64,000 nt of DNA, taken from assembly GCF_036669915.1 (NCBI RefSeq), contig NC_089325.1, positions 5,601,400 through 5,665,399 of the forward strand, in the 5' to 3' direction. The notes below the pieces were generated by a model that saw only the letters and a program-made list of their open reading frames with translations, searched no databases and had not been told where the DNA came from. A program made the position numbers and the translations under genes. Shown piece by piece: positions 37,331 to 49,015 of this stretch; within the stretch, counting starts at the first letter, position 1, and the number at the start of each line of letters is the position of its first letter. This stretch comes from Pocillopora verrucosa. Taxonomy: Eukaryota; Cnidaria; Anthozoa; Scleractinia; Pocilloporidae.

Positions 37331-37857
37331 ATTGGTAATTTGTTTTTGTCCAATGGGATTGACGTTATTGTTAAGAAGTGACGAGGCCAGATGCAAATTC
37401 TTTCACCTGCCGACGATAAATTGAGATCTTGTTGACTATGAAAGCCCAAAATTACTCTTAAGCACTACCTTTTGTGGATCCATCGATGGGTTCAACGGAA
37501 TGAACTTTTCGACGTTTGGCTCACTTTCAGAATTTCGATCTGATGACTCAGGCCTTTGGCAAATCTATACAACATTCCCCACTAATACACTAGACTTAAT
37601 TTACTCAACTTTTCAATAAACAGAGAAATCTTCAGCCTGATAAATTGAAATTGGAAAATGAAACTTGCAGAGATTCAGTTTATAAAATAACAAATCGAAT
37701 TTGATATGCTTAGTACGTAAATACCTTTTAAATTCTAGCCATTAGCGAGAAAGATCAGTTGGTTTTTCACTTTTGGGGATCAAGTACCTAAACACGTGGT
37801 TAAGTAAAAAGAAACATTGATAGAGTGAATCGCACAACAACGTTTTTAATAGTATGA

Positions 37858-40577
37858 TCAGGCATCTTCCTGTGTGTTTTGTTCATCTCTCCCTGCTTCA
37901 CGTTTCAAACAAAGGAGAATAAATGGAAGGAGAGACCCAACCACTCCAACTCCACCAGCTACAATGAACGCAACGATGTAGTTACCGAATGTGTCAGCCA
38001 TTAGACCTGATAAGAAAGATAACAACAAAATGTCTCAAAAAAAAAAATGGCAGGCATATAAGGTGTCTTTTGTCTGTCTGGGTAATTTGGTATTATCAAC
38101 GGAGTTGATAACGTAAATTGGTCACCATAAAGAGTTTTAAAGCTGACGTTTCGAAACGCTCGAAACGTCAGCTTTGAAACTTTCTACGGTGGTCAATTTA
38201 CGTTATCAACTTAGTTGATAATACTAAGTTACCCTGCTATACTCTCCCACTGACGCAGCACCACAGTTTCTTTCGAAACTTACCCCGTTAATTCATTTGT
38301 CTGTCTATTTTGAAGTCCTTCAAACATCAGAATGCCACGTTTTTCTCTCTAACGACCTCTCTGCCTGTTTGACTCACTTCAATTGTTGTTGATATTTTTG
38401 AAAGACTCTTTATTAGGATTAGGTAGCCAAAGGATGTACAAATTGATGGTTCCAAAGTTTTTGTCATGGATATGAGAGCCAAAGGGGAGAATCTTTCAAC
38501 GCTGTTAAAATGCATGCTCCAACAACAGCGTCGTCTCATAGTCGTCGTCTCTCTATTATTATTAGTTATGACTTTTCTGGAGTGGGTGGGAGTCGCCATA
38601 GGAGCACATCTCATAATTACCCCGTATATAGCTTGAAAAGAGTGGGGATATATTCTCAGTCCCCCGGAGGAGGGGTGGAGTATAAAAGTGGAGAGACAAA
38701 ATTGGTCCCCTACCCGACAAAGGTGGACCGATCAAGGCAGAAACTCCGGAAAACAGCATTAGCAATCCAACGGCGGAAGCCTTTTCATCTTCCTTTACGG
38801 CTTTTAGGGTTTCAATTATCATTGAAGTAATCATCAATCCATCCGCTGAACTGAAAAAGATGGCATAAGCGAATACACCAAAGTAAGTCTTAGCCAGGGT
38901 CAGAAGTATAGTGGAAGCTGCCATAATGAAAATAGCTGCCTGAAGCAGAAGGCGGCTGTTTACGAACTTCAAGTCGCACAGGAATCCTCCTCCGATGCGG
39001 CCAAGAGAGGCAAATATGCCGATAACCATGTAAATTGTCGAGCTCTTGTCGGCCAAAATACCAAGGTCATCACAATGCTTCATCTGAAAATGCCAGCAAA
39101 TGGAAGTTAGACTATGCAAATCAATGATAATCAATAGGTTAATCTGAGTTGTACACTGAATAATCAGAAATCAGACGAAGACGAACAGTGCATCTCAAGC
39201 CCTATGCTAGAAATTTCGTCCAAAAGTCGGCGTAAATTAAGACGACTTAGGAACTTAAGAAATAGTGAACTAGACGACTTTTGAGTCTTAAAAGAATGGT
39301 CCATTAGTTCTAGATACTCACGAGATGCACATATGGGACCAGGCGAGAGAACATGAGGGCTGCTCCTGTTGTGATTAGTACTAGGATGGTCGAATTCTTA
39401 AATAACGATAGATTCCAGCTCCATTTTTTTGAGGAACAATTCATGTTTCTTTCTTGCGATGATGGACTCTGATGAAGAATAACTCCAGTCAGGGATGAAA
39501 CAGCCAAAAGACCACCAAACACCCGAAAGGTGTTCCTCCACTCTAGAACGTCGACTGCTGCCTGAAGAGAAGGACTAAGAATCATCGTTCCTAATCCCTG
39601 TCCTGACGTTACTAGTCCGAGAGCAAAGGATTTTCTTTTATCAAAGTAATTGTTCACTATAATTGCTTCCGAAACGAAGATCAGCGACTGACCCATTGCA
39701 AAAGGTATGCTGAAGGTAACGTATAGCATATAAATAGTGGAAACAAAGGAACCCAATGTGACGCCAAGAGAACATAACAGGCAGCCCACTATTGTTGTAA
39801 CTCGAAAGCCAAATTTGTTGAGGAAGGCGCCCATTACAGGACCGAGAATCAAATTTACGCCATGTATGATCGATGCTACCCAAGCTGGAAAACAAAAAAA
39901 TTCTAGTTACCACCATTACAAACATGTCTCTAATCAGTAATCTCCTCCTAAAATCAAGGTTCTATTGTTATCACCCAATTTTGACTCTGCGATATGTACC
40001 TGCATTATTAAGTGACGAGTCAAATATGATCAAGTACAAGGTTTTCAATCTTTTTAGAACCTCACTATGCTAACTTTTTGTTCAGTTTTGCACAGGACGA
40101 ATGGGGGTTTTGCTACTCCCTTATCTACTGGTGATGGACCAATCCTGACGCGTAGATTGTGTTTGAATCTGAAATTATGCTGTTAGGGAGAGTACTTTGT
40201 TCTTTTAACCCTAATATAGTGGTTCATTCGGCATTTTTTTTTTTTTTTACTTTTTTTAGCAGTGGCCCTGTCCAGATTTTTGCTTTTGTCTCAGATCCAA
40301 AAATATATTCTTATTTAATAATTACAAGTATGATCGAACTTAAACTTTACGAAAGACCATAACCAGCCCTTATTGTTACACCTGTCCAGTATTACATAAA
40401 CTGACCTGTACTTTCACGATTTTCCCCGAAAGAATTCATGAAAACGGGAAAAAGAACGCCAAGAGCACTGGTAAATCCAATTGTCAGAATCACGCACAAA
40501 GTTGTGAGCCCACAAATAAACCATGACCACAGACTATCTTGCTTGAAAGAGACAATATTACCACAGAAGAGATTCAT
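37858..40577 (-). CDS. Monocarboxylate transporter-like MFS protein (SLC16 type), copy 2
   Basis: Exons (minus) 40406-40577, 39322-39884, 38714-39083 and 37858-38006 have exactly the same lengths (172, 563, 370, 149) and phases as copy 1, giving 417 residues. Both MCT motifs are kept (QDSLWSW; YFDKRKSFALGLVTSGQGLG). Differences from copy 1 are scattered substitutions, for instance TGAALMFSRL for TAVAYMFSRL. An in-frame upstream ATG at 40646 would add 23 residues, but it is not shared by the other copies. The spacer after its stop lacks about 335 bases present in units 1 and 5. Confidence 0.85.
38082..38303. repeat. Foldback element, family 1, in intron 3 of transporter 2
   Basis: Same arms and same position as in transporter 1. 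Confidence 0.85.
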
Positions 40578-41629
40578 AGTGATACCAATTTCTGACCAAA
40601 AGGCTCTGGTCTCCTCTGCCCTTTTAACTTTGATGTGCCACCACAAAGAACCGTCACAAATAGGTTATCCTACTACAAAGACTTTTGCTTTTAAAAGTTC
40701 AACCGGGCGGATTTTCTTGCGGTTGGACCGTTCCTACGACAAAACAAAGTAGTTCTTCCGCCTATGAAAATTAAACCGTGAAAGAGTCTTTGCGGCCCAA
40801 ACATCCGAAGAAGTTCTTGCGTTTCTGAAACTTCATCCACAGAGATGTTCTTGTGTTTCGAACATTCTGTGCTAAATGAAGTTCTCCTGACCAACATGTT
40901 TGAAAATTTTAACCGCTAAGAGGAACGCAAAGAAAAGAAAAAGGAAAGTTCTTGCGCGTTGAACTACTCGGAGTGCCGAACGGGACAATGTTGGCTCGAG
41001 CTGATCACGTACAGTTCGACCGCAGCGAGGTCATGTTTGAACCTAAATGGGACACTTTACCAACCTAAGGCGGCAGTGTGCCAGATTAAAAAAAATTCAT
41101 GTGATAAAAAAAACTTTTTATTTATTTCTTCACAAAAAGTCAGAACAAGTAAAATCGAAAATGCTCAACTTATTTTCTCAAGTCTGCTTTCCTTCTAGTC
41201 CACGTCCACTGAGCGAATCCGAACGGCCATAACTTTTAGGACCGGCCTACGTCAACCCGTCCGGCCCTACACACGACAGCGTTTAGGATGGCGTAAGCGG
41301 AACCGTATCACTCATGCGATAAAAGATTTCTACACATGTGCTTACTTGTACCATTTTAAATTAATAGCTAGGTGAGGGCCAGTAAGCGTCATTGAGATAC
41401 TCAGTATATGCTCTAAATATCGACAGTTTTTAATGGCTGCTACTTTAGTGCGATTAGTCACTAGCAAGGAGCTTTCGGGAAAAATTGTTTCGAGCAATTT
41501 ACCGTTTATCTGTTGTCCACATGACCAACCAAACTGGTCTAAAATTTGTGAGAAGCGCAAACGAAATTTTCTCCGAATTATAACTGACGATGCCTTTAAT
41601 AAAGTTTTATCCATGCGATAGATAACTAG
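40578..41629. other. Upstream flank of transporter 2
   Basis: Shortened compared with unit 1: the foldback and Crypton-like block is missing, and the flank passes directly (near 41035) into the 3' flank of the next orphan URAD exon. Confidence 0.5.
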
Positions 41630-41970
41630 TTAGAGGTTAGAGTTTCCGTACGCAACCAAATCTTTCATTCTAAGCATTACTATCTTTTTCAGTTCTTCGA
41701 TCCCGTGTTTAAGCTCCATGTTCTTATCATTGTTTAGACGCGCGCGAATCTGCTTCGAGTTAGCTCCCTTGTTGTTCAGACGAGAGCAAGTCACGAACGG
41801 AAAGTCAAATGTACTTTTGTACATCTTGTTGAAATCTTCCATCTCCTGACTTTCTTCGCTACTAAGGGATTTGATCCGTGCGTAGGCTATCTTAATACCT
41901 TTAGTTGTGATGATACATACACTGGTGACAAGACGAAAAAAACATCTTTCTCCATGTATTATTTTGCGTA
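41630..41970 (-). pseudogene. Orphan URAD C-terminal exon, copy 2 (frame intact)
   Basis: Same as copy 1 with substitutions (KSTFDFPF for KNKFDFPF; LNNDKNMELKHG), stop at the same place, again ending -SNL. The frame is open upstream to 42001 but with no further homology. Confidence 0.5.
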
Positions 41971-42170
41971 TCATATAAACACAATAGCCCTTTACTGACA
42001 AGAAACGTCGACTTAACTAATGAATGAAGTAAAAGGATCGACAATACCCAAAAAAAAATCGTTAAGTGCGTTGGTGCTGAGCCTCAAGTTTAGAAACTTT
42101 CCCCATAATTAAACAGTAACTTTAAAAATGATTCAATTTCGTAGCTTTTTACGAAACGTGATCTGAATAC

Positions 42171-42260
42171 ATCAATCATACCTATGATGATAAAGAACTA
42201 CGTAGATGCTAACAAGTTTGAAGGCCGGATATCCAAACAATCAATTATAAATGTAGCATA
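42171..42260 (+). other. Coding-like module A, copy 2
   Basis: Same peptide as at 36900 (IIPMMIKNYVDANKFEG). Confidence 0.35.
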
Positions 42261-42456
42261 ACATTAATTTCCTCTCTTGTTTGAAGGGTCAGTTACTTAA
42301 ATTATTTGACTGGCACGTAGATAAAAGATTTCACGAAAGAATTAGTTGAGCGAACATAACAGAGAACATTAAAATTGGTATGTTACGTTCTTATCACCTG
42401 TTAATGATTAGTCTGATTCCAGGAGTAAACGAGATCTGGGAATAAAAGGTGATGAT

Positions 42457-42600
42457 GCATGGTTTTCACGAAGTGGGGTCAAATATCCTCTCTTGATAAG
42501 ATAGAGGGTTTAAGGAAAGTAACACTGAGAAAACTGCCCACAAACAATACACAAAGTAATAATAAGTCGCTGATCACCAGCTTTCTGCTGCGTCATGCTT
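42457..42600 (+). other. Coding-like module B, copy 2
   Basis: Reads VFTKWGQISSLDKIEGLRKV, then LPTNNTQSNNKSLITS. Confidence 0.35.
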
Positions 42601-42619
42601 TCGATTCATGCTCTCCATT

Positions 42620-42775
42620 TCCATTAATTTGCACTCGTTTAAACGATTAAGAGACAATTTTGGAACGGATTAGATAGCTGCCAGGAATTAAACATCGGGA
42701 TCAAGAAAGTGAAAGACTATGGTTTTGAGAGTAAAGGACCTGGTGAACAGCGAAACTTCTAAAATCTAATCCCCG
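42620..42775 (+). pseudogene. Decayed URAD 3' end, unit 3
   Basis: Matches codons from the ICARLNNKETIL region to the stop of the 30097 gene, but has TAA for the lysine after ARLN, and a deletion removing part of ERLSNDSYQ. Confidence 0.7.
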
Positions 42776-42859
42776 TATACTCCGGTTCGAGTGACCTGTT
42801 TCAAACTTTCAATAACGATGTGTAAATTTTCCACCCATTGATTTATGTTTCATTTGAGC

Positions 42860-43200
42860 AATTCCTATGAAAAAACAAAGTAGGTTTTCGCCTATGAAAA
42901 CTCAACCGTGAAAGAGTTCTTGCGGCCCAAACATCCGAAGAAGTTCTTGCGTTTCTGCAACTTCATCCACGGAGATGTTCTTGATTTTCGAACATTCTAC
43001 GCCAAATGAAGTTCTCCAACATATTTGAAAAATTTAACTGCGAGGAAGAACGCAAAGAAAAAAGAAAGTTATTGCGCGTTGATTTACTACTGGGAGTGGA
43101 AAATGTTTGGCTCGAGCTGATCACGTGCAGTTCGAATGCAGCGAGGTCTGTGCGTCATGACAAAGAGCCAGATATTTCACCTTCCGGCGCCACTTAACTC
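42860..43200. promoter_or_regulatory. Transporter 5' flank without a transporter, unit 3
   Basis: Matches the region upstream of the transporter genes (34490-34800, 40735-41030), but is fused directly to the URAD 3' flank at the word ATTCC; the transporter is absent. Any promoter here is orphaned. Confidence 0.6.
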
Positions 43201-44753
43201 AGTCAGCTAGCCAGTTCATGATAGTCATCTGAACTCTCACTATATATTGAAGTATTAAAAAATTTTTAATTCATTTTTAAAACCAAATAGGACACGATCG
43301 TATATGTAAGAAAGGTGCGCATTGAACTACAGCAATAAAAAACTTTTCCTTCTTTTCTCAAGACGAGTCAGAACAAGAAACTCGTAACTTCATGAAGAAC
43401 GTGACTATTTCCTTTGATTGATGTTTCAAGTCATGTTTGAACCTAAATGGCACATTTGACCTACATGAGACGGAAGTGTACTGAATAAACAAAGAAATCA
43501 TATGAGGAAAAAACCTTTCATGTACTATTTCAAAAATAAGTGCGGGGGTTTCATCAGGGTTTCCAAACACGAGAAAACTGATGAAAGTACGAAGCCGCAA
43601 ACCGAGTGCTTTTATTGTTTTCGATTGTTTGAAAACACCGATGAAACCCGATGTACGAGTTTTTGAAATAGCTTCTCAATCGCGCCTCAGGAATAAAATA
43701 AAATGGAAATATTCACGAATTTTTCTCATGTTCTCAGCAAGTTTGTTGTTACGAAAAATTGTATTGTGATGGTGATTTGTCTTTTCAGAAACGGTATGAG
43801 AAATGTTATGACATAGCTGTGGATGATTATAAAAACAAGTTTAACTGTATTCTTCATTCTCTTCTGCAATGGCTTTATCACGTTTTCGGCAAGTAAAATA
43901 GTAATAGGCCAAGTTGTTAAAAAGTGACGTGTTTAAGTCCACTCGTTACAAAAGTAAATGGGCCTCTGGAATATTCGAACAATGGCAGAAAGAGGGATTG
44001 ATACGTGTTATTAATATTCAAATTAAGAAAGGAGTTCACTGGAGCTTGATGCTTTATCAAACTCAAGGGTTTGATGTTATATGAAACTCATGGATAGCAC
44101 GTCATTCCAGTGTTTAACCGGGGTTTCAAACCACATGCACGTGACTAAATTGGCGTGTCTTGGTTGGATGATCACCTTATGAATAATTAATTGGTTTGAG
44201 AAATGTTTCTTCACAAAAAGTCAAAACACTTAAAATCGAAAATGCTCGATTTATTTTCTCAAGTCTGTTCTCCTTTTAGTTTACGTCCACCGTTAGAATT
44301 TATTTTCTTGGAAAATGTAACGGAGCCGTGTGAGTGCGAATCTGCACGGCCTTTAATTTCAAGACCGGCCTAAATCAATCCGTCAGGCCCTGCACACAAC
44401 AGCGTTTAGGATAGCGTGAGCGGGGCCGTACGACTCATAGATAAAAGATATCTACGCGGGCGCTTCCTTGTGCCATTTCAGATTAATAGCTAGGTGAGGG
44501 CCAGTGAGCCTCATTCAAATACTCACTATATGCTCTAAATATCGACAGTTTTTAATGGCTGCTACTTTGGTGCGATTAGTCTACTAGTAAGGAGCTTTCG
44601 GGAAAATTTGATTCAAATAATTTACCGTTTATCTGTTGTCTGCATGACCAACCAAACTGGTCTAATTATGGAGAGAAGCTCAAACGAAATTTGTCTCCCA
44701 ATTATAACTGACGATGCATTTAGTAAAGTTTTATCCATGCGATAGATAACTAG
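43201..44753. repeat. Duplicated non-coding block, unit 3
   Basis: Copy of 34850-36370 including the GGGGTTTCATCAGGGTTTCC foldback (43550-43690) and the URAD 3' flank. Confidence 0.7.
43869..44084 (+). pseudogene. Crypton-like fragment, copy 2
   Basis: Same MALSRFRQ start and KSTRYKSKWASGIFEQW segment in a different frame, as at 35487. Confidence 0.4.
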
Positions 44754-45100
44754 TTAGAGGCTAGACTTTCCGTACGCAACCAAATCTTTCATTCTAAGCA
44801 TTACTATCTTTTTCAGTTCTTCGATTCTGTGTTTAAGCTCCATGTTCTTATCACTGGTCAAACGCGCCCGAATCTGCTTCTAGTTACCTCCTTTGTTGTT
44901 CAGACGAGAGCAAGTCACGAACGGAAAGTCAAACTTATTTTTGTACATCTTGTTTAAATCTTCCATCTCCTGACTTTCTTCGCTACTAAGGGATTTGATC
45001 CGTGCGTAGACTATCTTAATACCTTTAGTTGTGATGATACATGCGCTGGTGACAAGACAAAAAGAACATCTTTCTCCATGTATTATTTTGTTTAACATAT
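44754..45100 (-). pseudogene. Orphan URAD C-terminal exon, copy 3 (premature stop)
   Basis: Same exon as copies 1, 2 and 4, but the codon before KQIRARL is TAG (44880-44882), where the others have TCG, with further changes beside it. The C-terminal 40 residues could not be made. Confidence 0.65.
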
Positions 45101-45289
45101 AAACACAATAACCCTTTACTGACAAGAAACGTCGACTTAATTAACGAATGAAAGTAAAAGGATCGACAATCCCCAAATAAAAATCCTCAAATGCGTTGGC
45201 GCTGAGCCTCAAGTTTAGAAACTTACCCTTAATTAAATGGCAACTTTGAAAATGATTTAATTTCGTAGCTTTTTACGAAACGTGATCTG

Positions 45290-45372
45290 AATACATCAAT
45301 CATACCTATGGTGATAAAGAACTACGTAGATGCTAACAAGTTTGAAGACCGGATATCCAAGCAATTAAATGT
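45290..45372 (+). other. Coding-like module A, copy 3
   Basis: Same peptide as at 36900 (IIPMVIKNYVDANKFE). Confidence 0.35.
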
Positions 45373-45575
45373 AGCATAACATTCAATTTCCTCTCTTGTT
45401 TGAAGGGTCAGTTACTTAAATTATTTGACTGGAACGTAGAAAAAAAATTTCACGAAAGAATTAGTTGAGCGAACATAACATAGAACATTAAAATTGGTAT
45501 GTTACGTTCTTATCATCTGTTAATAATTAGTCTGATTCCAGGAGTAAACGAGATCTGGGAATAAAAGGTGATGAT

Positions 45576-45720
45576 GCATGGTTTTCACGAAGTGGGGTCA
45601 AATATCCTCTCTTGATAAGATAGAGGGTTTAGGGAAAGTAACACTGAGAATACTGCCTACAAACAATGCACAAAGTAATAATAAGTCGCTGATCACCAGC
45701 TTTATGCTGCGTCATGCTTT
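45576..45720 (+). other. Coding-like module B, copy 3
   Basis: Reads VFTKWGQISSLDKIEGLGKV, then LPTNNAQSNNKSLITS. Confidence 0.35.
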
Positions 45721-45734
45721 CGATTCATGTTTTC

Positions 45735-45905
45735 CATTTCCATTAATTTGCGCTCGTTTAAACGATTAAGAGACAATTTTGGAACGGATTAGAGAGCATC
45801 TCAGCAACGGTAGCTACCAGGAATTAAACAACGGGATCAAAGAAGAGAAAGACAATGTTTTGAGAGTAAAGGACCTGGTGAACAGCGAAACTTCTAAAAT
45901 CTAAT
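45735..45905 (+). pseudogene. Decayed URAD 3' end, unit 4
   Basis: Matches the last 55 or so codons of the 30097 gene with the same TAA after ARLN as unit 3, but without unit 3's internal deletion. Confidence 0.7.
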
Positions 45906-45999
45906 CCCCGTATACTCCGGTTCGAGTTACCTGTTTCAAACTTTCAATAACGATATATAAATTTTCCACCCATTGATTTAGGTTTCATTTGAGCAATTC

Positions 46000-46360
46000 C
46001 TATGACAAAACAAAGTAGTTTTTCGCTTATGAAAATTTAACCGTGAAAGAGTTCTTGCGGCCCAAACATCCGAAGAAGTTCTTGCGTTTCTGCAACTTCA
46101 TCCACGGAGATGTTCTTGATTTTCGAACATTCTGCCTCAAATGAAGTTCTCCAACATATTTGAAAAATTTAACAACTAGGAAGAACGCAAAGAAAAAAGA
46201 AAGTTATTGCGCGTTGATTAACTATTGGGAGTGGAAAATGTTTGGCTCGAGCTGATCACTCGTGCAGTTGAATGCAGCGAGGTCTGTGCGTCATGACAAA
46301 GAGCCGGATATTTCACCATCCGGCGCCACTTAACTCAGTCAGCCAGCCAGTTCATGATAG
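46000..46360. promoter_or_regulatory. Transporter 5' flank without a transporter, unit 4
   Basis: Same fusion as in unit 3, at the same junction word ATTCC following TTTCATTTGAGCA. Confidence 0.6.
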
Positions 46361-47890
46361 TCATCTAAATATTCACTATATATTGAAGTATTAAAAATTT
46401 TTAATTCATTTTTAAAACTAAATAGGACACGATCGTATATGTAAGAAAGGTGCGCATTGAACTACAGTAATAAAAAACTTTTCCTTCTTTCCTCAAGACG
46501 AGTCAGAACAAGAAACTTGGAACTTCATGAAGAACGTGACTATTTCCTTTGATTGATGTTTCAAGTCATGTTTGAACCTAAATGGGACGCTTGACCTACA
46601 TGAGACGGGAGTGTGTTGAATAAACAAAGAAATCATATGAGGAAAAAACCTTTCATGTACTATTTCAAAAATAAGTGCGGGGGTTTCATCAGGGTTTCCA
46701 AACACGAGAAAACTGATGAAAGTACGAAGCCGCAAACCGAGTGCTTTTATTGTTTTCGATTGTTTGGAAACCCCGATGAAACCCGATGTACGAGTTTTTG
46801 AAATAGCTTCTCAATCGCGCCTCGGGAATAAAATAAAATGGAAATATTCACGAATTTTTCTCATGTTCTCAGCAAGTTTGTTGTTACGAAAAATTGTATT
46901 GTGATGGTGATTTGTCTTTTCAGAAACGGTATGAGAAATGTTATGACATAGCTGTGGATGATTATAAAAACAAGTTTAACTGTATTCTTCATTCTCTTCT
47001 GCAATGGCTTTATCACATTTTCGGCAAGTAAGATATGGAAAGAGGCCAAGTTGTTAAAAAGTGACGTGTTTAAGTCCACTCGTTACAAAAGTAAATGGGC
47101 CTCTGGAATATTCGAACAATGGAAGAAAGAGGGATTGATACGTGTTATTAATATTCAAATTAAGAAAGGAGTTCACTGGAGCTTGATGCTTTATCAAACT
47201 CAAGGGTTTGATGTTTTCTGAAACTCATGGATAGCACGTCATTCCAGTGTTTAACCGGGGTTTCAAACCACATGCACGTGACTAAATTGGCGTGTCTTGG
47301 TTGGATGATCACCTTATGAATAATTAATTAGTTTGAGAAATATTTCTTCACAAAAAGTCAAAACACGTAAAATCGAAAATGCTCGACTTATTTTCTCAAG
47401 TCTGTTCTCCTTTTAGTTTACGTCCACCGTTAGAATTCACTTTCTTGGAAAATGTAACGGAGCCGTGTGAGTGCGAATCTGGACGGCCTTTCATTTCAAG
47501 ACCGGCCTACGTCAACCCGTCCAGCCCTGCACATTACAGCGTTTAGGATAGCGTGAGCGGGGCCGTACGACTCATAGATAAAAGTTATATACGCAGGCGC
47601 TTTCTCGTGCCATTTCAGATTAATAGCTAGGTGAGGGCCAGTGAGCCTCATTCAAATACTCACTATATGCTCTAAATATCAACAGTTTTTAATGGCTGCT
47701 ACTTTAGTGCGATTAGTCTACTAATATGGAGCTTTCGGGAAAAATTGTTTCAAATAATTTACCGGTTACCTGTTGTCCACATGACCAACCAAACTGGTCT
47801 AAATATGGAGAGAAGCGCAAACGAAATTTGTCTCCCAATTATAACTGACGATGCATTTAGTAAAGTTTTATCCATGCGATAGATAACTAG
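46361..47890. repeat. Duplicated non-coding block, unit 4
   Basis: Copy of 43201-44753. Confidence 0.7.
47004..47221 (+). pseudogene. Crypton-like fragment, copy 3
   Basis: Here the frame is open from upstream through KSTRYKSKWASGIFEQW to VHWSLMLYQTQGFDVF, so the frame break of the MALSRF start is the only damage visible; still no recombinase domain. Confidence 0.4.
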
Positions 47891-48217
47891 TTAGAGGTTG
47901 GACTTTCCGTACGCAACCAAATCTTTCATTCTAAGCATTACTATCTTTTTCAGTTCTTCGATCCCGTGTTTAAGCTCCATGTTCTTATCACTGGTCAAAC
48001 GCGCCCGAATCTGCTTCGAGTTAGCTCCCTTGTTGTTCAGACGAGAGCAAGTCACGAACGGAAAGTCAAACTTATTTTTGTACATCTTGTTGAAATCTTC
48101 CATCTCCTGACTTTCTTCGCTACTAAGGGATTTGATCCGAGCGTAGGCTATCTTAATACCTTTAGTTTTGATGATACATACGCTGGTGACAAGACGAAAA
48201 AAAACACCTTTCTCCAT
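47891..48217 (-). pseudogene. Orphan URAD C-terminal exon, copy 4 (frame intact)
   Basis: As copy 1, frame intact, ending GKSNL. Confidence 0.5.
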
Positions 48218-48423
48218 GTATTATTTTGTTTATCATATAAACACAATAGCCCTTTACTGACAAGAAACGTCGACTTAACTAATGAATGAAATAAAAGGAT
48301 CGACAATCCCTAAATAAAAATCGTTAAGTGCGTTGGCGCTGAGCCTCAAGTTTAGAAACTAACCCTTAATTAAATGGTAACTTTGAAAATGATTTAATTT
48401 CGTAGCTTTTTACGAAACGTGAT

Positions 48424-48505
48424 CTGAATACATCAATCATACCTATGATGATAAAGAACTACGTTTGAAGACCGGATATCCAAGCAATTAGATGTAGCAT
48501 AACAT
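48424..48505 (+). other. Coding-like module A, copy 4 (internally deleted)
   Basis: Has IIPMMIKNYV and then a deletion of about ten bases before the DRISKQLDVA-like part, breaking the frame. Confidence 0.35.
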
Positions 48506-48699
48506 TCAATTTCCTCTCTCGTTTGAAGGGTCAGTTACTTAAATAATTGGACTGGAACGGAGATAAAAAAATTTCATAAAAGAATTAGTTGAGCGAACAT
48601 AACAGAGAACATCAAAATTGGTACGTTACGTTCTTATCACCTGTTAATAATAAGTCTGATTCCAGGAGTAAACGAGATCTGGGAATAAAAGTATGATGC

Positions 48700-48835
48700 A
48701 TGGTTTTCACGAAGTGGGGTCCAATATCCTCTCTTGATAAGATAGAGGGTTTAGGGAAAGTAACACTGAGAATACTGCCTACAAACAATGCACAAAGTAA
48801 TAATAAGTCGCTGGTCACCAGCTTTATGCTGCATC
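48700..48835 (+). other. Coding-like module B, copy 4
   Basis: Same nucleotide module as at 37185. The opposite strand holds a 68-residue open frame (48612-48818) with a signal-like start, but this is not open in the other copies. Confidence 0.35.
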
Positions 48836-48849
48836 ATGCTTTTCATTGC

Positions 48850-49015
48850 TGATTTGCGCTCGTTTAAACGATAAAGAGACAATTTTGGAACGGATTAGAG
48901 AGCGTCTCAGTAACGATAGCTACCAGGAATTAAACAACGGGATCAAAGAAGAGAAAGACAATGTTTTGAGAGTAAAGGACCAGGTGAACAGCGAAGCTTC
49001 TAAAATCTAATCCAA
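48850..49015 (+). pseudogene. Decayed URAD 3' end, unit 5
   Basis: Matches the end of the 30097 gene, but with a stop-containing junction after the ICARLN region; followed by the normal spacer. Confidence 0.7.

Noticed and set aside
41342-41614. A 90-residue minus-strand protein
   Set aside because: It lies in the 3' flank of the orphan URAD exon, and the frame is broken in the other copies.
48612-48818. A 68-residue secreted peptide with a good-looking signal sequence on the minus strand
   Set aside because: It is the antisense of module B, and the frame is not conserved in the other three copies.
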